Below, piece by piece: positions 45,129 to 53,849 of a stretch of 64,000 bases of DNA. Position 1 is the first letter of the stretch. Each line of letters opens with the position of its first letter. A model generated the notes under the pieces. That model worked only from the letters and a program-made list of their open reading frames with translations, had not been told where the DNA came from and ran no database searches. The position numbers and the translations under genes are program-made. The stretch covers positions 1-64,000 of the forward strand of contig NZ_JAMOIL010000027.1 in assembly GCF_023656415.1 (NCBI RefSeq), written 5' to 3'. The stretch is from Nocardioides bruguierae. Its GTDB lineage: Bacteria; Actinomycetota; Actinomycetes; Propionibacteriales; Nocardioidaceae.

Positions 45129-45752
45129 GTGGCACGCTTCGTCGACCTTCACCCCGAGAATCCGCAGCCCCGGCTCGTCCGGCAGGTCGTCGACGCCCTC
45201 CGGGACGACGACGCGCTGATCGCCTACCCGACGGACTCGGGCTACGCGCTCGGCTGCCGGCTGGGCAACCGGGACGGCCGCGACCGCATCCTCAAGATCC
45301 GTGGCCTCGACGAGCGCCACCACTTCACGCTGCTCTGCTCGGAGTTCAGCCAGCTCGGCCAGCTGGTGCACATCGACAACGCCGCGTTCCGGGCGATCAA
45401 GGCCTGCACGCCGGGCCCGTACACGTTCATCCTGCCGGGCACGCCCGAGGTGCCGCGTCGGCTGCTGCACCCGAAGAAGAAGACCGTCGGCGTGCGCATC
45501 CCCGACCACGTCGCCACGCAGGCGATCCTCGCCGAGCTGGGGGAGCCGCTGCTCTCCTCGACGCTGATCCTCCCGGGCGAGGAGGAGCCCCGGACCATCG
45601 GCTGGGACGTCAAGGAGGAGCTCGACCACGCCGTCGACATCGTCATCGAGGCCGGCGAGACCCCCGCCGTGCCGACCACGGTCGTGGAGTGGACCGACGG
45701 GTACCCCGAGGTGCTGCGCGAGGGCGCGGGGGACGTCAGCCGCTTCGAGTGA
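45129..45752 (+). CDS. Sua5/YciO/YrdC family threonylcarbamoyl-AMP synthase-like protein
   Basis: The 207-residue protein has the YrdC-like fold (ALIAYPTDSGYALGCRLGNRDGRDRILKIRGLDERHHFTLLC, TPGPYTFILPGTPEVPRRLLHPKKKTVGVRIPDH). YrdC/Sua5 enzymes make the threonylcarbamoyl-AMP used for the t6A37 tRNA modification. This one is closer to the YciO branch, whose role is less certain. The start is GTG at 45129, nine bases after ispH, so the two are probably one transcript. Confidence 0.85.
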   Translation: MARFVDLHPENPQPRLVRQVVDALRDDDALIAYPTDSGYALGCRLGNRDGRDRILKIRGLDERHHFTLLCSEFSQLGQLVHIDNAAFRAIKACTPGPYTFILPGTPEVPRRLLHPKKKTVGVRIPDHVATQAILAELGEPLLSSTLILPGEEEPRTIGWDVKEELDHAVDIVIEAGETPAVPTTVVEWTDGYPEVLREGAGDVSRFE

Positions 45753-45760
45753 CGGCCGTT

Positions 45761-45783
45761 CCCGGTGCCGCTACGGCACTGGG
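45761..45783. terminator. Terminator hairpin between convergent genes
   Basis: CCCGGTGCCG (45761-45770) and CGGCACTGGG (45774-45783) form a 10-bp stem with one G-U pair and a CTA loop, between the YciO-like gene and DUF6542 gene. Confidence 0.8.
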
Positions 45784-45794
45784 CGTGCGGCGGC

Positions 45795-46223
45795 TCAGGA
45801 GGCCGTCGGGTGCGGTCGCGGGTGCGTGTGCGACTTGCGCACCCTGTCCCGGACGTAGAGCACCGCGAGCGCCAGCGCGTAGCCCAGGACGAGCGGGAAC
45901 GCGTGCATGCTCATGCCGGCGACGACGGCCTGCACGGCCCGGTCGTCGGCCTCGGCCAGGAACGCCGGGTCGATCAGGGCGGTGACGACCATCAGCCCGA
46001 CCATCAGCCAGGGCGGGGCGCTGCCGACCACGAAGAAGTCGCCGGGGCGCACCAGCAGGGCCATGGCGATGCAGGCCAGCACGAACACGGTGTCGAAGAG
46101 CCAGCCGACGTCGGCGCCCCACCACAGGTCGAGGGCCAGCGCGGAACCGGTGGCGGCCGTGGCGAGGGCGGCGACCTGCCACCCGGGCTCGCGGCCCTCC
46201 TCCCACACCGTGCGTGCCGTCAT
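45795..46223 (-). CDS. DUF6542-like four-helix membrane protein
   Basis: The 142-residue protein has about four transmembrane segments (residues 19-33, 39-57, 69-86 and 101-121) and a basic His/Pro-rich tail, and fits small actinobacterial membrane proteins annotated DUF6542. The function is unknown. Its start overlaps the rmuC stop by 4 bases, so it is made with RmuC. Confidence 0.7.
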   Translation of the reverse strand: MTARTVWEEGREPGWQVAALATAATGSALALDLWWGADVGWLFDTVFVLACIAMALLVRPGDFFVVGSAPPWLMVGLMVVTALIDPAFLAEADDRAVQAVVAGMSMHAFPLVLGYALALAVLYVRDRVRKSHTHPRPHPTAS

Positions 46224-47380
46224 CGTGAGTCCGCCTCGCGCATCTGGTCCTGGTCGCCGTGCTCCTCGGGACGCTCCAGCTGGACCGCCTCCAGCCCCAC
46301 GCTAGGGCGGGTCTGGCCCGGGTGATCGGTGCCACGCCGTGCGACGGCCTGCAGGTCGACGGGGCGCGGGGAGGTCAGGTGCTCCTCCGTCACGCCCTGC
46401 TCCTCGAAGCGACGGGCGGAGACGAGCACCCGCGACTCCAGCGAGCCGATCGCGGCGTTGTAGTGCCCGACGGCGGCGTTGAGCGAGCGGCCGACCGAGT
46501 CGAGGTGGCCGCCGAGGGTGCCCAGGCGACGGTGCAGCTCGCGGCCCAGCCGGTGCACCTCGCGGGTCTGCTCGGCGAGCGCCTCGTGGCGCCAGCCCTG
46601 GGCGACGGTGCGCAGCAGGGCGATCAAGGTGGTGGGGGAGGCCAGCACGACCTGCTTGGCGGCGGCGTGCTCGAGCAGCGACGGGTCGGCCTCGAGCGCG
46701 GCGGCCAGCACCGACTCGGCCGGCAGGAACAGCACCACGAACTCGGGCGCGGAGTCGAGGGCCTCCCAGTAGCCCTTGGACGCGAGCTGGTCGACGTGCG
46801 TGCGCACCTGGCGGCCGTGCCGCCGCAGGTGAGCCTCGCGCTCGTCGTCCTCCTCGGCCGCGGTGGCGTCGAGGAAGCCCTCGAGGCTCACCTTGGCGTC
46901 GACCACGACGCTGCGCCCGCCGACGAGGTGCACGACGAGGTCGGGCCGCAGGGCGCCGTCCTCCAGGCGCACCTGCTCGGAGAAGTCCACCCGGTCCACC
47001 AGGCCGGCCAGCTCGACGGCGCGCCGCAGGTGCAGCTCGCCCCAGCGTCCGCGCACCTGCGGCTTGCGCAGGGCGGTGGCCAGCGAGGACGTCTCGCGGC
47101 GCAGCAGGTCGGTGGTGTGGCGCATGTCGAGCACCTGCTGGTGCAGCTGGCCCTGCCACGTGGCGCGGTTGTGCTCGAGGTCGCGCAGCTGGTCGCCGAG
47201 CCGCTCCAGACCCTCCTTGACCACGGCCGACTCCTCGACCCGTGCGGTCAGGGAGGCGACCACGTCGTCACCCGAGGACGAGCCCCGCTGGGCGCGTGCC
47301 AGCGACCAGCCGACGAGCACGCCGAGCAGCACCCCGACGAGCAGGGTGGTGGCGAGGATGAGCAAGGTGCCGACGTCCAT
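46220..47380 (-). CDS. rmuC: DNA recombination protein RmuC
   Basis: The 386-residue protein has an N-terminal membrane anchor (residues 6-28), a coiled-coil region and the RmuC PD-(D/E)xK-like domain (VRGRWGELHLRRAVELAGL, LRPDLVVHLVGGRSVVVDAKVSLEGFL, LFLPAESVLAAALEADPSLLEHAAAKQVVLASPTTLIALLRTVAQGW). RmuC proteins limit DNA inversions between short repeats. The Asp and DAK residues of the nuclease-like core are present. Confidence 0.93.
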   Translation of the reverse strand: MDVGTLLILATTLLVGVLLGVLVGWSLARAQRGSSSGDDVVASLTARVEESAVVKEGLERLGDQLRDLEHNRATWQGQLHQQVLDMRHTTDLLRRETSSLATALRKPQVRGRWGELHLRRAVELAGLVDRVDFSEQVRLEDGALRPDLVVHLVGGRSVVVDAKVSLEGFLDATAAEEDDEREAHLRRHGRQVRTHVDQLASKGYWEALDSAPEFVVLFLPAESVLAAALEADPSLLEHAAAKQVVLASPTTLIALLRTVAQGWRHEALAEQTREVHRLGRELHRRLGTLGGHLDSVGRSLNAAVGHYNAAIGSLESRVLVSARRFEEQGVTEEHLTSPRPVDLQAVARRGTDHPGQTRPSVGLEAVQLERPEEHGDQDQMREADSR

Positions 47381-47416
47381 GCGACCACCATGGCGGAGAC
47401 CACCGACAGCCCACGG

Positions 47417-47845
47417 TCAGGCGCGCGGCCCCACCGCGCGGACCCACCGCCGCCACGCGGGCTGGGGCGCGAACCCGGCACCCCGCCACAGCGACTGGCC
47501 CAGGTCGTTGCCCTCCAGCACCATCGCGTCCAGGCGCGAGGCACCCAAGGCCTCCAAGCGCGTGGACGCGGCCTCCAGCAGGGCGGTCGCGACGCCCTGG
47601 CGGCGGGCGTCGGGGTGCACGGCCAGGCGGTAGAGGTGGGCGCGCCAACCGTCCCAGCCGGCGACGATGCTGCCGACCAACCGGCCCTCCGCCTCGGCCA
47701 CCAGGCAGGCGTCCGGGTCGCGCTCCAGCAGCCGCTCGACGGCGGCCGCGTCGTCGACAGGGCGGCTGTCGTTCTCCGCCGCCACCTCCCACAGCGCCAG
47801 CAGCGCAGGGACGTCCGCGTGGGTCGCGGGGCGCAGGGCGACCAT
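47417..47845 (-). CDS. GNAT family N-acetyltransferase
   Basis: The 142-residue protein has the GNAT fold: LRPATHADVPALLALW, DACLVAEAEGRLVGSIVAGWDGWRAHLYRLAVHPDARRQGVATALLEAA with the acetyl-CoA loop RRQGVA, and the closing LGQSLWRGAGF. It resembles RimI-like acetyltransferases; the acceptor is unknown. It lies 4 bases downstream of xthA and may be co-transcribed. Confidence 0.88.
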   Translation of the reverse strand: MVALRPATHADVPALLALWEVAAENDSRPVDDAAAVERLLERDPDACLVAEAEGRLVGSIVAGWDGWRAHLYRLAVHPDARRQGVATALLEAASTRLEALGASRLDAMVLEGNDLGQSLWRGAGFAPQPAWRRWVRAVGPRA

Positions 47846-47849
47846 CGCG

Positions 47850-48650
47850 TCAGTCGGCGAGGTCGACGACCACGGGTGCGTGGTCGGAGGGAGCGCCGGC
47901 GAAGACGGCGGGGTCGCGCTCCTCGCGGTCCACGAAGGCGCCGGTCACGCGCGAGGCGAAGGCGTCCGAGCCGAGCACGAAGTCGATGCGCATGCCGCGG
48001 TTCCGCTCGAAGCGCTGCCGGTAGTAGTCCCAGTAGGTGTAGACCTCGGGGTCGGGCAGGTGGGGGCGGACGACGTCGGTCCATCCGTCACCGGTGAAGG
48101 CACCGAACGCGGCGCGCTCGGGCGGGGTCACGTGGGTGTCCTTAGCGAACGCCGTGATGTCGAAGACGTCGGTGTCCAGCGGGGCGATGTTCCAGTCGCC
48201 GACCAGGGCGGTCGGCTCGTCGCGCCAGGCGTCCGACGCCGTCTTGAGCCTCGCCAGCCAGTCGAGCTTGTAGTGGTAGTGCTCGTCGTCGGGCTTGCGA
48301 CCGTTGGGCACGTACAGCGACCAGAGGCGGACGCCGCCGCAGACCGCGCCCAGCGCCCGGGCCTCGACGACCGGGTCGGCGCCGCCCTTGCCGAAGGCCG
48401 GCTGGCCGGCGAAGTGCTCGGTGACGTCGTCCAAGCCGACGCGGCTGATGATCGCCACGCCGTTCCACTGGTTGTAGCCGGACGCGGCCACCTCGTAGCC
48501 CTTCGCCTCCAGCCCCATCACGGGCAGCTGCTCGGGCTTGGCCTTGGTCTCCTGCACCGCCAGCACGTCGACGTCGTGGCGCTCGAGGAAGGCCTCGACA
48601 CGGTCGATCCGGGTGCGCAGGGAGTTGACGTTCCAGGTCGCGATCCGCAC
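47850..48650 (-). CDS. xthA: Exodeoxyribonuclease III / AP endonuclease
   Basis: The 266-residue enzyme of the exonuclease-phosphatase superfamily cuts DNA at abasic sites in base-excision repair. Motifs are MRIATWNVNSLRTR, the metal site VLAVQETKAK, SLYVPNG, LVGDWNIAPLDTD, YTYWDYYRQRFERNRGMRIDFVL and GAPSDHAPVVVDL. The start is GTG at 48650. Confidence 0.95.
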   Translation of the reverse strand: MRIATWNVNSLRTRIDRVEAFLERHDVDVLAVQETKAKPEQLPVMGLEAKGYEVAASGYNQWNGVAIISRVGLDDVTEHFAGQPAFGKGGADPVVEARALGAVCGGVRLWSLYVPNGRKPDDEHYHYKLDWLARLKTASDAWRDEPTALVGDWNIAPLDTDVFDITAFAKDTHVTPPERAAFGAFTGDGWTDVVRPHLPDPEVYTYWDYYRQRFERNRGMRIDFVLGSDAFASRVTGAFVDREERDPAVFAGAPSDHAPVVVDLAD

Positions 48651-48772
48651 GGGCGCACCCTAGTCCGGGCACGGTCGGCGGCCGGCGTCCGCCTGCGCCC
48701 TCGTCGTGCGTCCGGCGGGCGCTCGTCGTGCGCGTTGGGTGCTGGCGCGCCGCGCCCCTAGACTCGACGCCC

Positions 48773-49846
48773 GTGGCTCTCACCATCGGCATCGTCGGCC
48801 TGCCCAACGCCGGCAAGTCCACCCTCTTCAACGCCCTGACCAAGAACGACGTGCTCGCGGCGAACTACCCGTTCGCGACGATCGAGCCGAACGTCGGCGT
48901 CGTGGGCGTGCCGGACTCCCGGCTGCCGAAGCTGGCGGAGATCTTCTCCAGCGAGAAGATCCTCCCGGCGACGGTGGAGTTCGTGGACATCGCGGGCATC
49001 GTCCGCGGGGCCTCGCAGGGCGAGGGCCTGGGCAACAAGTTCCTCTCCCACATCCGTGAGTCCGCGGCGATCTGCCAGGTCACCCGCGTGTTCGAGGACG
49101 AGGACGTCACCCACGTCGACGGCGAGGTGAACCCCGGCAACGACATCTCGACCATCCAGACCGAGCTGATCCTGGCCGACCTGGAGACCGTCGAGCGTGC
49201 CGTCGTCCGTCTCGAGAAGGAGTCGCGCAAGGTCAAGGACCTCGTCGCGAACCTCGAGGCCGCCAAGGAGGCGAAGGAGGCGCTCGAGGCGGGCACCCCG
49301 ATCATCGCCACCTCGATCGACCGCTCCCTGCTGCGCGAGCTCTCGCTGCTCACTGCCAAGCCCTTCATCTACGTCTTCAACTGCGACTCCGACGAGCTCG
49401 CCGACGAGCCGCTCAAGCAGAAGATGCGCGACATCGTCGCGCCGGCCGAGGCGATCTTCCTCGACGCCAAGTTCGAGGCCGAGCTCGCCGAGCTGGACGA
49501 GGAGGAGGCCGCCGAGTTCCTCGCCGACGCCGGCATCGCCGAGCCCGGCCTCGAGGTCCTCGCCCGCGTCGGCTTCGACACCCTGGGCCTGCAGACCTAC
49601 CTGACCGCCGGCCCCAAGGAGACGCGGGCCTGGACGATCAGGAAGGGCGACACGGCCCCCGAGGCCGCCGGTGTCATCCACACCGACTTCCAGAAGGGCT
49701 TCATCAAGGCCGAGATCGTCTCCTTCGACGACCTGGTCGCCCACGGCACGATGGTGAAGGCCCGCGAGGCCGGCCGCGTCCGCATGGAGGGCAAGGACTA
49801 CGTGATGCACGACGGGGACGTCGTGGAGTTCCGCTTCAACGTGTGA
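48773..49846 (+). CDS. ychF: Redox-regulated ATPase YchF (OLA1 family)
   Basis: The 357-residue P-loop NTPase binds ATP and ribosomes and is conserved in nearly all bacteria. GIVGLPNAGKSTLFNALTK (P-loop), DIAGIVRGASQGEGLGNKFL (switch 2), a central coiled coil, YVFNCDSDEL at the modified base-recognition site, and a C-terminal TGS domain (RAWTIRKGDTAPEAAGVIHTDFQKGFIKAEIV) are visible. GTG at 48773 starts right at the P-loop strand as in relatives. It matches Rv1112 in synteny. A 17-bp repeat bounding the island starts 7 bases after its stop. Confidence 0.96.
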   Translation: MALTIGIVGLPNAGKSTLFNALTKNDVLAANYPFATIEPNVGVVGVPDSRLPKLAEIFSSEKILPATVEFVDIAGIVRGASQGEGLGNKFLSHIRESAAICQVTRVFEDEDVTHVDGEVNPGNDISTIQTELILADLETVERAVVRLEKESRKVKDLVANLEAAKEAKEALEAGTPIIATSIDRSLLRELSLLTAKPFIYVFNCDSDELADEPLKQKMRDIVAPAEAIFLDAKFEAELAELDEEEAAEFLADAGIAEPGLEVLARVGFDTLGLQTYLTAGPKETRAWTIRKGDTAPEAAGVIHTDFQKGFIKAEIVSFDDLVAHGTMVKAREAGRVRMEGKDYVMHDGDVVEFRFNV

Positions 49847-49852
49847 ATCGGT

Positions 49853-49869
49853 GCGTTTCCGCAGTTCAG
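49853..49869. repeat. Candidate attL core (17-bp direct repeat, left)
   Basis: GCGTTTCCGCAGTTCAG matches GCGTTTCCGCAGGTCAG at 61662-61678 in the same orientation with one mismatch. It starts 7 bases after the ychF stop, exactly where backbone composition ends. The region 49847-50243 (397 bases) holds no convincing gene, only this repeat and the inner repeat at 49890. Confidence 0.7.
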
Positions 49870-49889
49870 AGGGGGTGTGATCACTCCCA

Positions 49890-49917
49890 GTCCGCACAGA
49901 GTCCGCAAGAATTTCAG
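49890..49917. repeat. Candidate arm-type site, left (paired GTCCGCA motif)
   Basis: Two GTCCGCA units spaced 11 bases apart, followed by AGAA and TTC, lie 20 bases inside the left core repeat. The 28-base block matches 61591-61618 at 23 positions in the same orientation. Paired short repeats just inside core sites are typical of tyrosine-recombinase arm sites. Confidence 0.65.
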
Positions 49918-50243
49918 TAGCAATTGGCTCGACCGGGCTGTCTCGGAGGGTCCAGTACCTGGCCCGGCGGTCCCAGATGGCAGGTCCGTGACGTCAGCCC
50001 TTGAAGGTAGGCGCAGCCGCTGGACCAGCGGATCGCGGCGCGGGAATCCTTGAACGGCGAGCCGACTACATCGTCAGGGAATTGAAGGCGGGCTCGATCG
50101 ACCACATGAGCGATGGCTCTCACCCTGCCCGACCGCGTGCCGGGCAGCCTTCGGCAGATGTGGAGCTGCACAGGTCAAGTGGTGTGGCCAGGCCCGATCG
50201 CTCTGGAGCGTCGACAACGCCAATCTGGTCGGTGGGAGCCGAG

Positions 50244-53200
50244 TCATCGCACCTCGTGGAGCATTACAGAGCTACCGTCTGTCTCCGCTCTGTACTCCAG
50301 GCCGCTGAGCCCGAGCAGGGCGACATCTGCATGTGACGCGGCGGCGATGATTCCGACTCGGTAGCTGGCCGTCCCGGAGGTCCAGACCTCGATCGGCTCG
50401 GAGCCGCGCGTGATCCGCAGCTCGACCGGCAACCTGCCCGCAGCCGGAGGCGGCGCCATCGGGGCGTGCAGCTCGACGGAGGTCGTGTGCTGCTCCAGCA
50501 GTTGCCGCAGCGGGCTCGTCGTCGGCGAGCGGCAGAACTCGACCAGGTCTTCGATCTCGCGCCGAGCAGCTGTGAACTCCGTCCTCCACCCGTCGATGTG
50601 CAGGCCGCGGAGCCAGTCGCGCACCTGCGACCAGTCCAGTCCGAGCGCGGTGGCACGACGACCGATCGCGTACGCGACCCGCCGTGACCGGATGCCGCTG
50701 GTGAGAAGGTTGAGGGCGATCGCAGTGTCGACCCCATACCGCACGAAGTACGCGAGGTCCTCGGGGAGCGCCTCGATGCCGCCCTGATCGACCAGGAGCT
50801 CGTTCGCCTGAGTGGTGACCACCCCAATTGTCCAGCTCAGAAAGTGCTCGAACGCGCCGCTGATCGCATCGACCGTCTGCTCGAGCCGCCACGACACGTC
50901 CGGCACTCCGGGCAGCATTCGCTGGGCCAGATCCGGCATGTTAAGGCCGGCCAGCCATCCGCCCAACGCATCGGCGACCGGGACGGCGATGGCTGTCCTG
51001 GCGCCGACGGTGGGCTTGAACTTCCACACCCCGGCGGCCTCGGGCAGCTGCAGAAGTGCGTCAAGAGCTCCGGAGCGGTCGAGGACGCGCATGGCTTCCT
51101 CAAGAGTCAGCGCCCGCAGGACGGGGCCGGCGGTTCCGTGCTCGTCGAGCTCCCCGAACAGCGTCCTGGCTTGGTCGGCGACGGTTAGCGCGATCTGCTC
51201 GACGCGTCGTGCGCTGGAAAGCGTCGTACCGGTCAGGGTCCAACGCAGCCGGCTCTCGTCGGGGGTTGCCTCGTACTGCTCGCGGACATACTCGGCGAAG
51301 GCCTTCCATCGAGCCGCGGTGGCCGGAGGCAGCTGCACGAACGCCAACAGCCCGTCGATCGCCCCAGCGAGGTCAGCGTCGGTGGCGACGGCGGCGAGCC
51401 GTTCCTGCGCGGACAGGACGAACCACACGTACGCCGCGAAGTCGGCGGCCTCCCCCTGCTCGACGGTGAACAGCGCGTCGGCCGTCGACGCGATGAGCGC
51501 CTCGACCTCCGCCAGGCGCTCGAGGGCCACCTCGGAGTTGAGCGTCGACAGGATTTCCAAGTCGCTGTCGGCGGGCTGGAGCTGGTCGAAGTCGCTGTCT
51601 CGGGCTCGCTTTTTCAGGCCGAGGATGATCCACCCCTCGGTCTCCTTACCCGCGCGGCCTGCACGGCCGACGGCGTTGAGCAGTCGCGGGCCATCGAGCT
51701 GCTGGCCGGGGTCTTGCCCCTCGTAGCGCGTCTCGCAGATCACCACGGTGCGCACCGGCAGGTTGACTCCGTCGGTCAGGGTGGAGGTGGCGAATATCGC
51801 CTGCAGCGTCTCGGCGCGCATGGCCTGCTCGAGCTCGTCGAGGACATCGATGGGGAGCCCCGCGTGGTGGTAGGCCACGCCGTGGCGGACGCAGTCGATC
51901 AGGGGGTGCTCAGCTCCGAGCCGCTCGACGAGGAACTCGCACAGGTCGCTGGTGGTGTGGGTGACGTCGAGCCGTGTGGTGAGCTCCTGCGCTGCGTTGC
52001 GGGCGTAATCGCGTCGCGACAGGATCATCAGCAGACTGCCGGCCCCGAGGAGCTCGCGCGCGGTCCTCGCGCACATCCGGTAGAACGCGTCGTACTCCTC
52101 CACGTCGGGCCTGCCGGTGCCGGGTGGGCGCATCTTGCGCACGAGATGCCCGATCGGGCTGTCCGCGGTCGTGACCAATCGATGCACGGTCCCCTCGACT
52201 GGTCGTACCCGTAGGTCAGCCGTGATCGGAAAGCGCTCGAGGTGGGTGAAGGTCGATGACTTTGACGGCAGCCGGTCGACGGCGCTGCCTTCAACTTGCG
52301 AGTACAGCAGCGCGTGCAGGCGACGCGGGCCCCGCCAGCCCGACGCGAACAGCGCTGCCTCCTGGGTCGGGTCGAGCCATGACGCGATCTGGTGGGCGTT
52401 GCCCATGACACCCGAGAGCAGCACGATGCGCGCGTCGGTGGTGGCGACCGCGGCGATCACGGTCTCCAGGAGGAGCCCTCGGCCGGGTTGGGCGAGCAGG
52501 TGGGCCTCGTCGATGACGAACATCGAGTACCGCTCGAGCACCGAGGTGGGGTCGTGGCGCAGCAGGTGGCTGAGCCGTTCGGGGGTCATCACCTCCACCG
52601 AGCCGTCGGCGGGCTCGCCGAGGAGGTCGAAGAACTCCTCGATGGTGACGTTGCCGAAGTCGGCGAAGTCGGCACCCAGACCCTTCTGGATAACCCGCAT
52701 CCGCCCACTCAGCGCTTGACGCATCTCTCGTCCGAGGCTTCGCAGAGGCGTGACGTAGCAGACGTCGCCCGGCTGAGTGACTAGATGGTGGCAGATCAGC
52801 AACTGCGCGATCAGGGTCTTACCGGCGCTGGTGGGGACCGAGAGCAGCAGCCGCCGCGTCGTGGGGTCCAGCGGGTTTGCGGTGTTGCGGGTGAGCAGGT
52901 CACGCTGCGGCGGCCAGAGGGTCAGCACTGGAGGGGTTCCGATGGTGAACGCCTGAGCGACGATTGGGGGCGTGTCGTCAGGCAGCACGGCCCACACGCT
53001 CGAGGTTTCCATGCCGTCGGCGATGTGAAGCAGGTGCACGGCGACCCACCGTGCGTCGTGATCGCCTTGTCCTGCCTCCAAATTGACCACGGACCGCAGC
53101 GCGTCCCGCGCGGCCTGGAGGCGCTCGCGGTCTCCGTAGCGTAGGAAGACCATGAGGTCGCTGACGGCCTGGGTCACGGCCTCAGCCGGGCCGAACATCG

Positions 53201-53849
53201 TCGACGCGAGGGAGTCCTGGTTGAGCAGGGAACGCATCGAGGTGATCTCGTCTCGCCACTGCCTCAGCAGGATCTGGATACGCCGCACGTCCAGCCCGAG
53301 GAACGCGACCCCGGCACGCAAGGCCATCGTGGCCAGGCTCCGCGGAAGGTGTACGAGTGCTTCGGCGTCTCCGGGGTCCCTAGTGTGGTCGGTGTCGGAC
53401 CACTGGGCATCGGCATCCGGGGTACCGGTCTCGTCGGTCTCGGACTGGGGCTGGTCCAGGTGGAGGTTGACGCGGCGCCATATCGCTGTCGCGTTGGGCT
53501 CCAGGTCTCCTCGGCGGTAGCCGACTTGTGCGCCGAAGGCCAAGGTAAGCTGGTCGTGAATCGTTCGGCCCGGACCATTCAACGCCAGGTCGAAGATGTG
53601 CGCGGAGACGGCGAAGGCGCGCTGCTGTCGCGCCGGGGTATACATGTCCCCGGCTTGTTCTGCCGACGCGACGCCGTGTAGGTACCAAGCCGTGCGGAGA
53701 AGATCGTCATCGACGTCGGTCGGCTCGATGAAAGTGCGGACCTCAACCTCGGCGATGAGCGCGGTGAGCTCCTCGACGGTGGGTAGGACTCCCGGGGTGT
53801 GTTGCCCGATAGCCTCGGCGAGAATCTCGGGGTTCAGAGCACGGTCCAC
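50244..53849 (-). CDS. SF2 Ski2-like helicase, HamB-like defence protein
   Basis: This 1201-residue protein has about 330 residues of helical N-terminus, a helicase core (about 335-760) and a 440-residue C-terminus without recognised domains. Helicase motifs are LSVPTSAGKT near residue 340, YVTPLRSLGREM, DEAH in FVIDEAHLL near 446, LLSGVMGN, ATSTLTDGVNLPVRTVVI and LLNAVGRAGRAG near 725. The style is Ski2/Hel308. GTG at 53849 overlaps the upstream nuclease-like gene by 16 bases, so the two proteins are co-produced. That pairing and these sizes resemble Hachiman, where HamB is a DNA-sensing helicase tied to nuclease HamA. Assignment to Hachiman is inferred. Confidence 0.8.
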   Translation of the reverse strand: MDRALNPEILAEAIGQHTPGVLPTVEELTALIAEVEVRTFIEPTDVDDDLLRTAWYLHGVASAEQAGDMYTPARQQRAFAVSAHIFDLALNGPGRTIHDQLTLAFGAQVGYRRGDLEPNATAIWRRVNLHLDQPQSETDETGTPDADAQWSDTDHTRDPGDAEALVHLPRSLATMALRAGVAFLGLDVRRIQILLRQWRDEITSMRSLLNQDSLASTMFGPAEAVTQAVSDLMVFLRYGDRERLQAARDALRSVVNLEAGQGDHDARWVAVHLLHIADGMETSSVWAVLPDDTPPIVAQAFTIGTPPVLTLWPPQRDLLTRNTANPLDPTTRRLLLSVPTSAGKTLIAQLLICHHLVTQPGDVCYVTPLRSLGREMRQALSGRMRVIQKGLGADFADFGNVTIEEFFDLLGEPADGSVEVMTPERLSHLLRHDPTSVLERYSMFVIDEAHLLAQPGRGLLLETVIAAVATTDARIVLLSGVMGNAHQIASWLDPTQEAALFASGWRGPRRLHALLYSQVEGSAVDRLPSKSSTFTHLERFPITADLRVRPVEGTVHRLVTTADSPIGHLVRKMRPPGTGRPDVEEYDAFYRMCARTARELLGAGSLLMILSRRDYARNAAQELTTRLDVTHTTSDLCEFLVERLGAEHPLIDCVRHGVAYHHAGLPIDVLDELEQAMRAETLQAIFATSTLTDGVNLPVRTVVICETRYEGQDPGQQLDGPRLLNAVGRAGRAGKETEGWIILGLKKRARDSDFDQLQPADSDLEILSTLNSEVALERLAEVEALIASTADALFTVEQGEAADFAAYVWFVLSAQERLAAVATDADLAGAIDGLLAFVQLPPATAARWKAFAEYVREQYEATPDESRLRWTLTGTTLSSARRVEQIALTVADQARTLFGELDEHGTAGPVLRALTLEEAMRVLDRSGALDALLQLPEAAGVWKFKPTVGARTAIAVPVADALGGWLAGLNMPDLAQRMLPGVPDVSWRLEQTVDAISGAFEHFLSWTIGVVTTQANELLVDQGGIEALPEDLAYFVRYGVDTAIALNLLTSGIRSRRVAYAIGRRATALGLDWSQVRDWLRGLHIDGWRTEFTAARREIEDLVEFCRSPTTSPLRQLLEQHTTSVELHAPMAPPPAAGRLPVELRITRGSEPIEVWTSGTASYRVGIIAAASHADVALLGLSGLEYRAETDGSSVMLHEVR

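Noticed and set aside
49847..50243. tRNA gene or integrase remnant at the left island border
   Set aside because: No cloverleaf or T-loop consensus was seen, and translated frames show no tyrosine-recombinase motifs.
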